Positions 16,301 through 26,916 of a DNA stretch of 64,000 nt are shown here, one piece after another. Each line of letters starts with the position of its first letter. Within the stretch, counting starts at the first letter, position 1. The position numbers and the translations under genes were made by a program. Below the pieces are notes generated by a model that did no database searches, was not told the DNA's origin, and was given only the letters and a program-made list of their open reading frames with translations. The stretch comes from CALKJU01 sp046349355. GTDB taxonomy: Bacteria > Pseudomonadota > Alphaproteobacteria > Geminicoccales > Geminicoccaceae. The stretch is taken from assembly GCA_046349355.1 (NCBI GenBank), contig JAXMCM010000022.1, forward strand, positions 1 to 64,000, in the 5' to 3' direction.

Positions 16301-17453
16301 GCAGCGCGCCGCCGAGGCGCTGATCGCGCAGCAGCGCGAGGCGCTGCACCAGTCGGAGAAGATGGGGGCGCTGGGCTCGCTGCTGGCGGGCGTGGCGCAC
16401 GAGCTCAACAACCCGCTGTCGGTGGTGGTCGGCTACTCGGCGCTGCTGAAGGCCGAGGCCCGCGGCAAGCGGCTGCGCGAGCAGGCCGTGCGCATCCACA
16501 CCGCGGCCGAGCGCTGCGCGCGCATCGTCAAGACCTTCCTCGCCATGGCCCGGCAGAAGCCGCCGAGCTTCGGGCCGGTCGACCTGGTGCGGACCGCCGA
16601 CGCGGCCCTCGAGCTCGCCGGCTACAGCCTGCGGACCAGCGGCATCGAGGTGCTGCGCGACCTACCCGACGACCTGCCGCCGGTGCATGGCGACGCCGAC
16701 CAGCTGCATCAGGTGATGGCCAACCTCGTCATCAACGCGCAGCAGGCGCTGCAGGACAGCGCCGCCCCGCGCCGGCTGCTGATCGCCGCCCATGTCAACG
16801 AGGACCATGTCGTGCTCGAGGTCCGCGACAACGGCCCCGGCATGGCGGAGGACGTCGTCCGCCGCATCTTCGAGCCGTTCTACACGACCAAGCCCGCCGG
16901 GATCGGCACCGGCCTCGGCCTGTCGGTCTGCCACGGCATCGTCACCGCCCATGGCGGCCGCATCGACGTCGCCAGCGAGCCCGGCCGCGGGACCTCCGTC
17001 ACCATCGCCCTGCCGACGGTGGGCAAGGAGCCGGCGCTCGCCGCCGGGCCGGCGGCCGAGCCGGCGGCGGACGGCACCGGGCGGCGGATCCTCGTCGTCG
17101 ACGACGAGCGCGAGATCGCCGACCTCGTCGTCGGCGTGCTGCGCCGCGACGGGCATCGCGTCGAGCAGGCGGCCGACGGGAGCGACGCCTTGCGCCGCAT
17201 CGGCGGGACCGCGTTCGACCTGCTGATCAGCGACCTGCGGATGCCGGGCGTCGACGGCTCCAGCCTGCTGCGCACGCTGCGCGCCTCGCATCCGGCGCTG
17301 GCCCGTACGGCCATAGTGCTGACCGGCGACCTGCTCAGCGCGGCGCGCAGCCCCGAGGTCGCCGGAGGGATGATCATGCTGCTCGAGAAACCGGTCGACC
17401 TGGACGAGCTGCGGCGGGTGGTGCGGGCGAGGCTGTCGGGAGGCGTGCGATGA
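13365..17453 (+). CDS. Soluble multi-PAS hybrid histidine kinase
   Basis: 1362 residues from ATG 13365; the frame is open further upstream but overlaps the divergent regulator. Order: a degenerate N-terminal PAS-like segment (about 1-105), five near-identical PAS modules (about 110-750), two divergent PAS domains (about 755-985), HisKA with His1012 in VAHELNNPLS, HATPase_c (NLVINAQQAL, DNGPGM, GTGLGLSVCHG), and a receiver (about 1242-1362) with acidic VVDDE, phospho-acceptor Asp1290 in LISDLRMPG, and Lys in LLEKPVD. No membrane segment is evident, so sensing is cytoplasmic. It overlaps the next regulator by ATGA. The HELNNPLS H-box is of the NtrB-like class common in PAS kinases. The ligand is unknown. 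Confidence 0.92.
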   Translation: MRQAVDAQALAAVVEQMACLSGCAPFLRDSLSGDLLLGTLPPDDQVHPDDRDRWHRALAGASDSFTGRIRGDAGWRRIELRARATGDHQVAGAWQDVTARQEERLDLVRYRALLASPTEWIVRETPDGRNTYVNDAYCRYRGLTAAQLTAPDFAHFATVLPDSLERFLANRALLGPDRPQITTQTQVRHRDGSTRWQVWTDMAIMDEAGTILEYQAVGREITEEKRIEQALRASEAELRAILETTPAWVTRHTPEGRYTYVNTAYCRYMGMTPEQLCAADYHDRDWIEPADLERLLAGRERLTPAQPSFTIQLAVRHPDGQPHVEEWTNTALFDGDGRLVGYQSVGRDVTATQQMQEALRASEARYRAVVDTQTEWIVRQTPDRRNTFVNPAYCRYMGMSAEQLLASDYSGLSWMQAEDIRRFEANRAALTPAEPMRTTEFAARHLDGTLHWESWTDLALFDAAGTVVEYQLIGRDITDRVRMVEELRESEARYRGVVDAQTEFVTRVRPDGRATFVNDAYCRYMGMSREALLGPDWDDLSMLAADDRARLVASWLALTPEQPHYVHETEVLLPDGRRRIEVWNQRGIFDANGRLIEVQGVGRDVTEQRATERALQQSEAQLRAILETQTEWITRQDLDSRYTFVNDAYCRYMGMSREALISADYDDYATVRPEDRARFFALRDAMTPDRPSFGCTLEVRHTDGSTRFEEWVETAVFDAAGNRVGYQAVGRDVTEKRRAQEALEASEAAMREIAEGVPLPVVIARADAPEILFCNQAATGLLDYRPGAAPDVVMRFWADPEEGRRFPELVDAHAGKGFEVRFHRADGGLGWALIHARRLTYYGQPAILSVLTDITERRRTEQALVESEQRFRRFAEAHPVPLCALRLDDWRVLFVNPAYLALFQLSWDELDRADKRSQWADPAMRTPYYERVLRDGVTHNVEVELRRKDGTTFPAALSSRLMELGGVRAVVNSVVDLGPQRAAEALIAQQREALHQSEKMGALGSLLAGVAHELNNPLSVVVGYSALLKAEARGKRLREQAVRIHTAAERCARIVKTFLAMARQKPPSFGPVDLVRTADAALELAGYSLRTSGIEVLRDLPDDLPPVHGDADQLHQVMANLVINAQQALQDSAAPRRLLIAAHVNEDHVVLEVRDNGPGMAEDVVRRIFEPFYTTKPAGIGTGLGLSVCHGIVTAHGGRIDVASEPGRGTSVTIALPTVGKEPALAAGPAAEPAADGTGRRILVVDDEREIADLVVGVLRRDGHRVEQAADGSDALRRIGGTAFDLLISDLRMPGVDGSSLLRTLRASHPALARTAIVLTGDLLSAARSPEVAGGMIMLLEKPVDLDELRRVVRARLSGGVR
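13698..15617 (+). repeat. Five tandem 384-bp PAS-encoding units
   Basis: The anchor GCCTACTGCCGCTACATGGG recurs identically at 14154, 14538, 14922 and 15306, with a diverged copy at 13770; every interval is exactly 384 bp (128 codons). The encoded anchor is VNDAYCRYMGM or close variants, and each unit ends in a linker like ALRASEAELRAILET. Unit boundaries are set arbitrarily. The period and DNA-level identity indicate unit duplication with no net length change since. Confidence 0.9.
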
Positions 17454-18199
17454 GTTCCCCGCCGCGCAGCGAGCGGCAGCGGCCGCGCATCCTGGTCGTC
17501 GACGACGAGGCCGACCTGCGCGCGCTGCTCAACGACTACCTCGTGCCGCGCGGCATGCAGGTGCGCCAGGCCGGCGACGGCCGGGCGATGCACGCGATCC
17601 TCGGCAGCGAGGCCATCGACCTCGTCGTCCTCGACGTCACCATGCCCGGCGAGAACGGCTTCGAGCTGCTGGCCGGCCTGCGCGCCGCCGGCAACGAGGT
17701 GCCGGTGGTGATGCTGACCAGCCGCGACGGCCTCGACGACCGGCTGTCCGGGCTGTCGCGCGGCGCTGACGACTACGTCACCAAGCCGTTCGACCCGCCG
17801 GAGCTGATGGCCCGCATCCGGGCGGTGCTGCGGCGCGTGCCGGCCGGGACGCGGCCGGGGCCGGCGCGCCAGGCCGAGGCGGCGGCGGCCATGCGGCTGG
17901 GCCGCTGCCTGTTCGAGCCGGCGAGCGGCCGGCTCACGCTGGTCGAGGGCGACGAGGTGCCGCTGACGGCGCTGGAGCTCGAGGTGCTGCGGGCCATGGC
18001 GCGGCATCCCAACCTGCCGCTGTCGCGCCGGCAGCTCGACGAGCTCGCCTGGGGAACGAGCGGGGGCTCGGGCGCGCGCGGGCTGGATGCCCTGATGCTG
18101 CGGCTGCGTCGCAAGATCGAGGTCGATCCGGAGCATCCGGCCGTGCTGCGCACGGTGCGCGGCGAGGGCTACCTGCTGGAAGTGGGACCGGCAGCTTGA
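17450..18199 (+). CDS. OmpR-family response regulator, kinase-linked
   Basis: 249 residues; ATG 17450 overlaps the kinase stop (ATGA), so the two are coupled and presumably cognate. Receiver: VVDDEADL, phospho-acceptor Asp in VVLDVTMPGENG, and VTKPFDPPEL. An Ala/Gly/Pro-rich linker (about 133-152) leads to a winged-helix effector domain ending in LDALMLRLRRKIEVD and RTVRGEGYLLE. Together with the divergent regulator at 12516 this gives two OmpR outputs and one receiver within the kinase, so a branched phosphotransfer is possible. Targets unknown. Confidence 0.92.
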   Translation: MSSPPRSERQRPRILVVDDEADLRALLNDYLVPRGMQVRQAGDGRAMHAILGSEAIDLVVLDVTMPGENGFELLAGLRAAGNEVPVVMLTSRDGLDDRLSGLSRGADDYVTKPFDPPELMARIRAVLRRVPAGTRPGPARQAEAAAAMRLGRCLFEPASGRLTLVEGDEVPLTALELEVLRAMARHPNLPLSRRQLDELAWGTSGGSGARGLDALMLRLRRKIEVDPEHPAVLRTVRGEGYLLEVGPAA

Positions 18200-18255
18200 G
18201 GTCGGCTGCGGTTCGCGCCCCGGCCGGCCCGAGTTGGCCGGTGGCGCGGCGCGGC

Positions 18256-18531
18256 TCAGTGCAGCTGGTAGCAGGCGTCCACGGTCTGGTAGCCGCTCGG
18301 GGTGACGAGGCCCAGGCGGGTGACCCGCACCGAGTGCAGCTTGCCCTCGATGTTGCGAACCCAGAAGTCGAGGAACTTGCGCAGCACCGGGAACTGGGGC
18401 TGCAGGTCGTAGTGCTGCCAGACGAAGGTCTGCAGCAGATCGGGATGGTCGGGGAGGCGGTAGAGGATCTCGGCCGTCGCCAGCCGATAGCCCTGGAGCT
18501 GGAGCCTCACCGCCTCGTGCCGGTCGGTCAT
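18256..18531 (-). CDS. usg: Usg-family protein
   Basis: 91 residues. It matches the short alphaproteobacterial Usg family, whose members share LQLQGYRLATAEILYRLPDH and the later PVLRKFLDFWVRNIEGK. Function is not established; the name derives from an upstream segment gene, and older annotations calling it tryptophan-synthase-like have no mechanistic basis. No catalytic motif, signal peptide or membrane segment is visible. It is divergent from groESL, so the 244-base promoter region containing the CIRCE sites could serve both. Confidence 0.85.
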   Translation of the reverse strand: MTDRHEAVRLQLQGYRLATAEILYRLPDHPDLLQTFVWQHYDLQPQFPVLRKFLDFWVRNIEGKLHSVRVTRLGLVTPSGYQTVDACYQLH

Positions 18532-18625
18532 GCAACGTCTCCTGCCGTTACGACACCGGCGATGATGCCGCCTCCGTTGCTGCCGTCAAGTTAACGCAGC
18601 CACATTCCCGTGGGATTTCAAGATG

Positions 18626-18652
18626 TTAGCAGCCAGCCTCGGTGAGTGCTGA
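18626..18652 (+). promoter_or_regulatory. Degenerate second CIRCE-like element
   Basis: TTAGCAGCC (18626-18634), nine spacer bases, then GAGTGCTGA (18644-18652). The right arm is identical to that of the proper CIRCE downstream; the left arm keeps six of nine positions. It starts exactly 84 bases before the downstream element, roughly eight helical turns. Confidence 0.45.
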
Positions 18653-18670
18653 TTTTTTCGGGGCGACCCC

Positions 18671-18699
18671 TTGCGCACCGGCGGCGACCCGCCTACCTA
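18671..18699 (+). promoter_or_regulatory. groESL promoter
   Basis: TTGCGC at 18671-18676, a 17-base spacer and TACCTA at 18694-18699. The CTTGCG...CCTACCT pattern also resembles alphaproteobacterial RpoH promoters. The expected start point falls just before the CIRCE element at 18710, the usual repression geometry. Confidence 0.55.
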
Positions 18700-18709
18700 C
18701 CGCGTCGCG

Positions 18710-18736
18710 TTAGCACTCGACCCTAGCGAGTGCTGA
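18710..18736 (+). promoter_or_regulatory. CIRCE operator for HrcA
   Basis: TTAGCACTC (18710-18718), nine-base spacer, GAGTGCTGA (18728-18736): the consensus CIRCE inverted repeat with one mismatch in the right arm. It lies 39 bases upstream of groES and should mediate HrcA repression of groESL. hrcA itself is not in the window. Confidence 0.92.
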
Positions 18737-18775
18737 CAACCACATCAGCCAGTCGAATTCAGGAGGTTCGGGCTC

Positions 18776-19096
18776 ATGGCAACCAAGTTCCGCCCGCTCC
18801 ACGACCGCGTCGTCGTCCGTCGCGTCGAGGAGGAGCAGAAGACCCGGGGTGGCATCATCATCCCGGATACCGCCAAGGAAAAGCCGATGCAGGGCGAGAT
18901 CATCGCCGTCGGCCCCGGGGCGCGGAACGAGAAGGGCGAGCTCGTCGCCCTCGATGTCAAGCCGGGCGACCGGGTGCTGTTCGGCAAGTGGTCGGGCACC
19001 GAGGTGAAGCTCGACGGCGAGGATCTCCTCATCATGAAGGAGAGCGACATCATGGGCATCATCGAGGTGTCCGCCGCCACCGCGAAGGCCGCCTGA
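18776..19096 (+). CDS. groES: Co-chaperonin GroES
   Basis: 106 residues, slightly longer than the usual 95-97 because of a C-terminal Ala-rich extension (VSAATAKAA). It forms the heptameric lid of the GroEL folding chamber. Typical features are FRPLHDRVVVRRVEEE, the mobile loop around QKTRGGIIIPDTAKEKP, and the DLLIMKESDIMGIIE end. The ATG has an AGGAGG ribosome-binding site. Regulated by the upstream CIRCE element and cotranscribed with groL 52 bases downstream. Confidence 0.98.
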   Translation: MATKFRPLHDRVVVRRVEEEQKTRGGIIIPDTAKEKPMQGEIIAVGPGARNEKGELVALDVKPGDRVLFGKWSGTEVKLDGEDLLIMKESDIMGIIEVSAATAKAA

Positions 19097-19148
19097 GCCT
19101 TACGCCGGTTCCGCTCTCTTCCACCTCTTCAAACCGTGAGACCCCAAC

Positions 19149-20795
<1,647 letters not shown>

Positions 20796-20823
20796 TCGAC
20801 CCCAGGTCGATCGTCGTCGGGGA

Positions 20824-20853
20824 GGGCCGCGCCGCAAGGCGCGGCCCTTCCTT
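20824..20853 (+). terminator. groESL rho-independent terminator
   Basis: A perfect 10-bp stem, GGGCCGCGCC (20824-20833) with GGCGCGGCCC (20838-20847), GCAA tetraloop, followed by TTCCTT. It lies 28 bases after the groL stop. Confidence 0.85.
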
Positions 20854-20864
20854 GCGGCGCCGCC

Positions 20865-21734
20865 TCAGGCGGCGCCGGACAGGTCGCGGCCGGGGCTGCG
20901 GGTGTCGGCGAGGCTCTGCTTGAGGCGACGCAGGCGGTCGTGCAGGGCCGGGCCCAGGGCGAACACGACACCGGTGAGCAGCACGTCGATGGTGGCGAGA
21001 TGGGCGAGGCGCGAGCCCATCGGGGTGTAGAGCTCGCTGTCCTCGACCGGCTCGATGCCGAGCACGATGCCGGCGGCTTCGGCCAGCGGCGAGCCCGGCC
21101 GGGTCAGGGCGACGACGGTGGCGCCCGTGCCGGCCGCCAGTGCCACGTTGTCGTTCAGCATCCGGGTGCGGCCGGTGCTGGAGATGGCGACCAGCACGTC
21201 GCCGGCGGTCAGGCCGGAGACGGCGATGCGCTGCATGATCGGGTCGATGTGCGCCACCGCCGGGACGTTGACGCGGGCGAACTTGTGCTGGGCGTCGAGC
21301 GCCACCGGCCCCGAGCCGCCGAGGCCGATGAACAGGATCTGCCGGGCGGCGGCCAGCGCGGCGACGGCGCGGCCGACGGCCACGGGATCGAGCTCCTCGC
21401 CGGCCCGGCGCAGGGCCGCGGCCGAGGCCTCGAAGATCTTGCGGGTGTAGAGCGCGACGCTGTCACCGGCGGCAACATGTGCCGAGACGTAGGGGGTGCC
21501 GCGCACCAGCCCCTGCGCCAGCGCCAGCTGGAAGGCGCGGTAACCGACGAAGCCCAGCGAGCGGCAGAACCGGTTGACGGTCGGCTCGCTGACGCCGGAC
21601 CAGCCGGCGAGCCGGGTGATGCCGGCGCTGACCGCACGCTCGGGGTCGGCGAGAACGGCTTCGGCGACCCTGGCCTCGGCCGGGCTGAGGCCGGGCAGGG
21701 CGGTCCGGATCGCCGCGACGACGTCCGTCGCCAT
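20865..21734 (-). CDS. hexR: RpiR-family regulator HexR
   Basis: 289 residues from ATG 21734. N-terminal RpiR-type HTH (about 1-78: VSEPTVNRFCRSLGFVGY) and C-terminal SIS sugar-phosphate-binding domain (about 125-255: FIGLGGSGPVALDAQHKF, then LVAISSTGRTRM). In Proteobacteria HexR represses Entner-Doudoroff genes and is released by KDPG. It is the last gene of zwf-edd-eda-hexR, five bases after eda, giving feedback control. Its final codons lie in a perfect GC hairpin (20856-20864 with 20868-20876) whose loop is the stop codon. Confidence 0.9.
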   Translation of the reverse strand: MATDVVAAIRTALPGLSPAEARVAEAVLADPERAVSAGITRLAGWSGVSEPTVNRFCRSLGFVGYRAFQLALAQGLVRGTPYVSAHVAAGDSVALYTRKIFEASAAALRRAGEELDPVAVGRAVAALAAARQILFIGLGGSGPVALDAQHKFARVNVPAVAHIDPIMQRIAVSGLTAGDVLVAISSTGRTRMLNDNVALAAGTGATVVALTRPGSPLAEAAGIVLGIEPVEDSELYTPMGSRLAHLATIDVLLTGVVFALGPALHDRLRRLKQSLADTRSPGRDLSGAA

Positions 21735-21739
21735 GGCGA

Positions 21740-22393
21740 TCAGGCCGGACGCAGCGCCGCGGCCTCGGCGGCGAGGCGCTCGATGCGCGCCCAGTCCTTC
21801 GCCGCCAGCGCATCGGAGGGCGTCACCCACGAGCCGCCGACGCAGACGACGTTCTTGAGCGCCAGGTAGGTGCCGGCATTGGCCGGGCCGATGCCGCCGG
21901 TCGGGCAGAACTTCACCTGCGGGATCGGCTCGCCGATGCCCTTGAGCATCGGCACGCCGCCGGCGGGCTCGGCCGGGAAGAACTTCTGCCGGACATAGCC
22001 GTGGCTGAGCAGCGTCATCACCTCGGCCGGGGTGGCGGCACCCGGCAGGAACGGGATGCCGACGGCGGGCGCCGCCTCGACCAGGGCGGCCGAGAAGCCG
22101 GGGCTGACGATGAAGCGGCAGCCGGTGTCCTTGAGCTCGTCGAGCTGCGCCGGGTGCAGCACGGTGCCGGCGCCGACGACGGCGTCGGGCAGCGCCTTCG
22201 CCATCGCCACCAGCGCCTCGATGGCACGCTCGGTGCGCAGGGTGACCTCGAGCACGCGCAGGCCGCCGGCGACCAGCGCCCGGCCGAGCGGCACGGCGTC
22301 GGCCGGGTCCTCGATGCGCAGCACCGGGATCACCGGCGCCAGCTGCATCAGCGGGATCATCGCGACCGACAGGGGATTGGCCGGATAGACCAT
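21740..22393 (-). CDS. eda: KDPG/KHG aldolase
   Basis: 217 residues from ATG 22393. It cleaves 2-keto-3-deoxy-6-phosphogluconate to pyruvate and glyceraldehyde 3-phosphate through a Schiff base. The Schiff-base lysine is in VRQKFFPAEPAGG, and the general-base glutamate in VLEVTLRT. VGAGTVL and FCPTGGI complete the class I barrel phosphate site. It starts 11 bases after the edd stop and ends five bases before hexR, within the operon. Confidence 0.97.
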   Translation of the reverse strand: MVYPANPLSVAMIPLMQLAPVIPVLRIEDPADAVPLGRALVAGGLRVLEVTLRTERAIEALVAMAKALPDAVVGAGTVLHPAQLDELKDTGCRFIVSPGFSAALVEAAPAVGIPFLPGAATPAEVMTLLSHGYVRQKFFPAEPAGGVPMLKGIGEPIPQVKFCPTGGIGPANAGTYLALKNVVCVGGSWVTPSDALAAKDWARIERLAAEAAALRPA

Positions 22394-22404
22394 GGGACGC
22401 TCCT

Positions 22405-24237
<1,833 letters not shown>

Positions 24238-24263
24238 GGCGTCCCTCCTGCCCCGTTGTCCGC

Positions 24264-25742
24264 TCAGGTCTCGTCGTTCTCGAACCAGGTCCGGCCGTCG
24301 CGCTCGATCAGGGCGATGGCGGCGGCGGGTCCCCAGCTGCCGGCGATGTACGGCTTCGGCGCTTCGCCGGACTGTGCCCAGCCCTCGAGGATCGGCTCGA
24401 CCCAGCGCCAGGCGGCCTCGACCTCGTCGCGGCGCATGAACAAGGTGGCGTTGCCGCGCACCACGTCCATCAGCAGGCGCTCGTAGGCGTCCGGGTAGCG
24501 GACCTGGAAGGCGTCGGCGAAGTTGATGTCGAGCGGGGCCTCGCGCAGGCGCAGCCCGCCGGGTCCGGGATCCTTGGTCATCAGGAACATCTGGATGCCG
24601 TCGTCGGGCTGCAGCCGGACGACCAGCTTGTTCGCGGCGACGACCCCGGCCGAGCCCGGGAAGATCGAGTGCGGCACGGCGCGGAACTGGATGACGATGT
24701 CGGAGACGCGGGTCGGCAGGCGCTTGCCGGTGCGCAGGTAGAAGGGCACGCCGGCCCAGCGCCAGTTCTCGACCGCGGCCTTGAGCACGACCATGGTCTC
24801 GGTGCGCGACTCCTTGCCGGCCTCGTCGGGGTAGCCCTTGACCGCCTGGCCGTCGACCGCACCGGCGCGGTACTGGCCGCGCACCGTCTTGTGCGCCACC
24901 TCGCCGTCGACGATCGGCTTGAGCGCCTTCAGCACCTTCAGCTTCTCGTCGCGCACCGAGGACGCATCCAGCATCGTCGGCGGCTCCATGGCGACGAGGC
25001 ACAGGAGCTGCAGCATGTGGTTCTGCACCATGTCGCGCAGCGCCCCGGCCTGGTCGTAGTAGCCGACGCGGTTGCCGGCCCCGACCGTCTCGGCGACGGT
25101 GATCTGGACATGGTCGATGTGCGCCGCCGACCAGAGCGGCTCGAACAGCGAGTTGGCGAAGCGCAGCGCCATCAGGTTCTGCACCGACTCCTTGCCGAGG
25201 TAGTGGTCGATGCGGAAGACCTGGTCCTCGTCGAAGACGGCACCGACCTCGTCGTTGATGCGCTGCGCCGAGGCGAGGTCGCGGCCGATCGGCTTCTCCA
25301 GCACCACCCGGGTCTCGGCGTTGACGAGACCCGCGGCCTTGGCGTTGCGGCAGATCGGGCCGAACAGGCTGGGGGCGGTGGCGAGATAGAAGACGCGCGG
25401 CCGGCTGGCGTCGCCGGCCAGGGCCGCGGCCAGGGGCTCCCAGCCCTCGGCCTTGCTGCCGTCGAGGTGGACGTAGTCGACGCAGCGGAAGAACCGGGCC
25501 AGCGTGTCGGGATCGAGGTCGGCGGCGGCGACGTGCTCGCGCAGCGCTCCCTCGATGCTGCCGATATAGTCGCCCCGGGTCAGCTCGCCGCGGGCGACGG
25601 CGAAGACGCGGCTGCCCTCCGGCATCTGCCCGTCGCGGAACCGGTAGTAGAGGGCCGGCATCAGCTTGCGCAGGGTGAGGTCGCCGGTACCGCCGAAGAC
25701 CACGAGGTCGAACGGCTGCACGGGAATGATCTTCGCGGTCAT
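24264..25742 (-). CDS. zwf: Glucose-6-phosphate 1-dehydrogenase
   Basis: 492 residues from ATG 25742; the frame stays open to 25802 but crosses promoter sequence. It oxidises glucose 6-phosphate with NAD(P)+, feeding the Entner-Doudoroff route. The dinucleotide motif is VVFGGTGDLTLRKL and the active-site signature RIDHYLGKE is intact. It is the first gene of zwf-edd-eda-hexR. No 6-phosphogluconolactonase gene is present between zwf and edd, so pgl must lie elsewhere. Candidate HexR operators lie upstream. Confidence 0.97.
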   Translation of the reverse strand: MTAKIIPVQPFDLVVFGGTGDLTLRKLMPALYYRFRDGQMPEGSRVFAVARGELTRGDYIGSIEGALREHVAAADLDPDTLARFFRCVDYVHLDGSKAEGWEPLAAALAGDASRPRVFYLATAPSLFGPICRNAKAAGLVNAETRVVLEKPIGRDLASAQRINDEVGAVFDEDQVFRIDHYLGKESVQNLMALRFANSLFEPLWSAAHIDHVQITVAETVGAGNRVGYYDQAGALRDMVQNHMLQLLCLVAMEPPTMLDASSVRDEKLKVLKALKPIVDGEVAHKTVRGQYRAGAVDGQAVKGYPDEAGKESRTETMVVLKAAVENWRWAGVPFYLRTGKRLPTRVSDIVIQFRAVPHSIFPGSAGVVAANKLVVRLQPDDGIQMFLMTKDPGPGGLRLREAPLDINFADAFQVRYPDAYERLLMDVVRGNATLFMRRDEVEAAWRWVEPILEGWAQSGEAPKPYIAGSWGPAAAIALIERDGRTWFENDET

Positions 25743-25776
25743 GGGTCCTGTCCGCTGTCGGCAGCGTAGGGGCACG

Positions 25777-25793
25777 CTGAAAGAAATTTTCAG
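25777..25793. promoter_or_regulatory. Candidate HexR operator, zwf-proximal
   Basis: CTGAAA (25777-25782) and TTTCAG (25788-25793) form a perfect inverted repeat with a five-base centre. It overlaps the spacer after a minus-strand TTGACA (25802-25797) that could be the zwf -35 element. The first 13 bases recur exactly inverted at 25833-25845. Confidence 0.5.
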
Positions 25794-25830
25794 TTCTGTC
25801 AAGGATCGATGGATTCGACAGCGCTTTGGA

Positions 25831-25845
25831 GTAAATTTCTTTCAG
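25831..25845. promoter_or_regulatory. Candidate HexR operator, qor-proximal
   Basis: AAATTTCTTTCAG at 25833-25845 is the exact reverse complement of 25777-25789, 56 bases away. The pair brackets the divergent promoter region between zwf and the quinone oxidoreductase gene, in an unusually AT-rich stretch. Confidence 0.45.
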
Positions 25846-25906
25846 CCTTTTCTCGGCGGCCGAGGCGGGTAGGGTGCCGCCCCCGCCGACCTGCCGGGAG
25901 GGCCCG

Positions 25907-26905
25907 ATGACCGCGATCCCGTCCGAGATGCGCTACGTCCGCTGCGACGGCTTCGGGCCGCCGGAGGTGCTGAAGGCCGAACGCCGGCCGGTGCCGCAGC
26001 CCGGCGAGGGCGAGGTCCTGATCCGCGTCGCCGCCGCGGGCGTGAACCGGCCGGACGTGCTGCAGCGCCAGGGCGGCTACCCGCCACCCGCCGGCGCCCC
26101 CGACTGGCCGGGCCTCGAGGTCGCCGGCGAGGTCGTGGCGGCCGGGCCTGGGGCATCGCGGTATCGCACCGGCGACCGCGTCTGCGCCCTCGTCGCCGGC
26201 GGCGGCTATGCCGAGTATTGCGTGGCACCGGAGCCGCAGGTCCTGCCGGTGCCGACGGGCCTGGACGACATCGTCGCCGCGGCCGTGCCGGAGACCTTCT
26301 TCACGGTGTGGACCAATGTCTTCGAGCGTGGCCGGCTGGCCGCCGGCGAGACCCTGCTGGTGCATGGCGGCTCGAGCGGCATCGGCACGACCGCGATCCA
26401 GCTGGCGGCGGCGCGCGGCGCCACGGTCCTCTGCACCGTCGGCGGGCGCGAGAAGCGCAAGGCCTGCGAGCAGCTGGGAGCCGTCCGCGCCATCGACTAC
26501 CGCGACGAGGACTTCGTCGCGGTGGTCAGGGAGCAGACCGGCGGCCGCGGCGTCGACGTGATCCTCGACATGGTCGGCGGCAGCTACCTCGCCCGCAACC
26601 TCGAGGCGCTGGCCGTCGAGGGCCGGCTGGTGCAGATCGCGTGGCTGGAGAGCCCCAAGATCACGGCCAACTTCATGCCCATCATGCTGAAGCGGCTGAC
26701 CTGGACGGGCTCGACCCTGCGGCCGCGCACGGTGGCGCAGAAAGGGGCGATCGCCCGGGCGCTGGAGGCCGAGGTCTGGCCGCTGCTCGCCGCCGGCCGG
26801 GTGAAGCCGGTGATCCACGCGACCTTCCCGCTGGCCGAGGCAGCCCGGGCGCATGCCCTGATGGAGAGCAGCGCGCATATCGGCAAGATCGTGCTGACCG
26901 CTTGA
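25907..26905 (+). CDS. NAD(P)H:quinone oxidoreductase, zinc-free MDR family
   Basis: 332 residues from ATG 25907, after a GGGAGGG ribosome-binding site; an in-frame GTG-like start further upstream is less likely. Medium-chain reductase fold: N-terminal GroES-like domain (AAAGVNRPDVLQRQG, the PIG3/quinone-reductase signature), then a Rossmann domain with LLVHGGSSGIGTTAIQLA. It lacks the catalytic zinc cysteines. It matches the PIG3-type group (TIGR02824), which reduces quinones with NADPH. Divergent from zwf, so NADPH supply and use may be co-regulated. The methyltransferase gene follows after 11 bases. Confidence 0.88.
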   Translation: MTAIPSEMRYVRCDGFGPPEVLKAERRPVPQPGEGEVLIRVAAAGVNRPDVLQRQGGYPPPAGAPDWPGLEVAGEVVAAGPGASRYRTGDRVCALVAGGGYAEYCVAPEPQVLPVPTGLDDIVAAAVPETFFTVWTNVFERGRLAAGETLLVHGGSSGIGTTAIQLAAARGATVLCTVGGREKRKACEQLGAVRAIDYRDEDFVAVVREQTGGRGVDVILDMVGGSYLARNLEALAVEGRLVQIAWLESPKITANFMPIMLKRLTWTGSTLRPRTVAQKGAIARALEAEVWPLLAAGRVKPVIHATFPLAEAARAHALMESSAHIGKIVLTA

Positions 26906-26916
26906 GAGCCCCGGCG

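Noticed and set aside
13266..16499. Long minus-strand open frame opposite the hybrid kinase
   Set aside because: Repetitive because the kinase PAS units are repeated; no family similarity, so a shadow of the real gene.
14489..17449. Open frame in a second plus-strand frame inside the kinase gene, continuous with the second response regulator
   Set aside because: Arg/Ala/Gly-rich composition typical of a wrong frame; only the part from 17450 on matches a response regulator.
20856..20876. Hairpin around the hexR stop as an intrinsic terminator
   Set aside because: A perfect 9-bp stem, but no U tract on either strand and it is inside the coding end; noted under hexR only.
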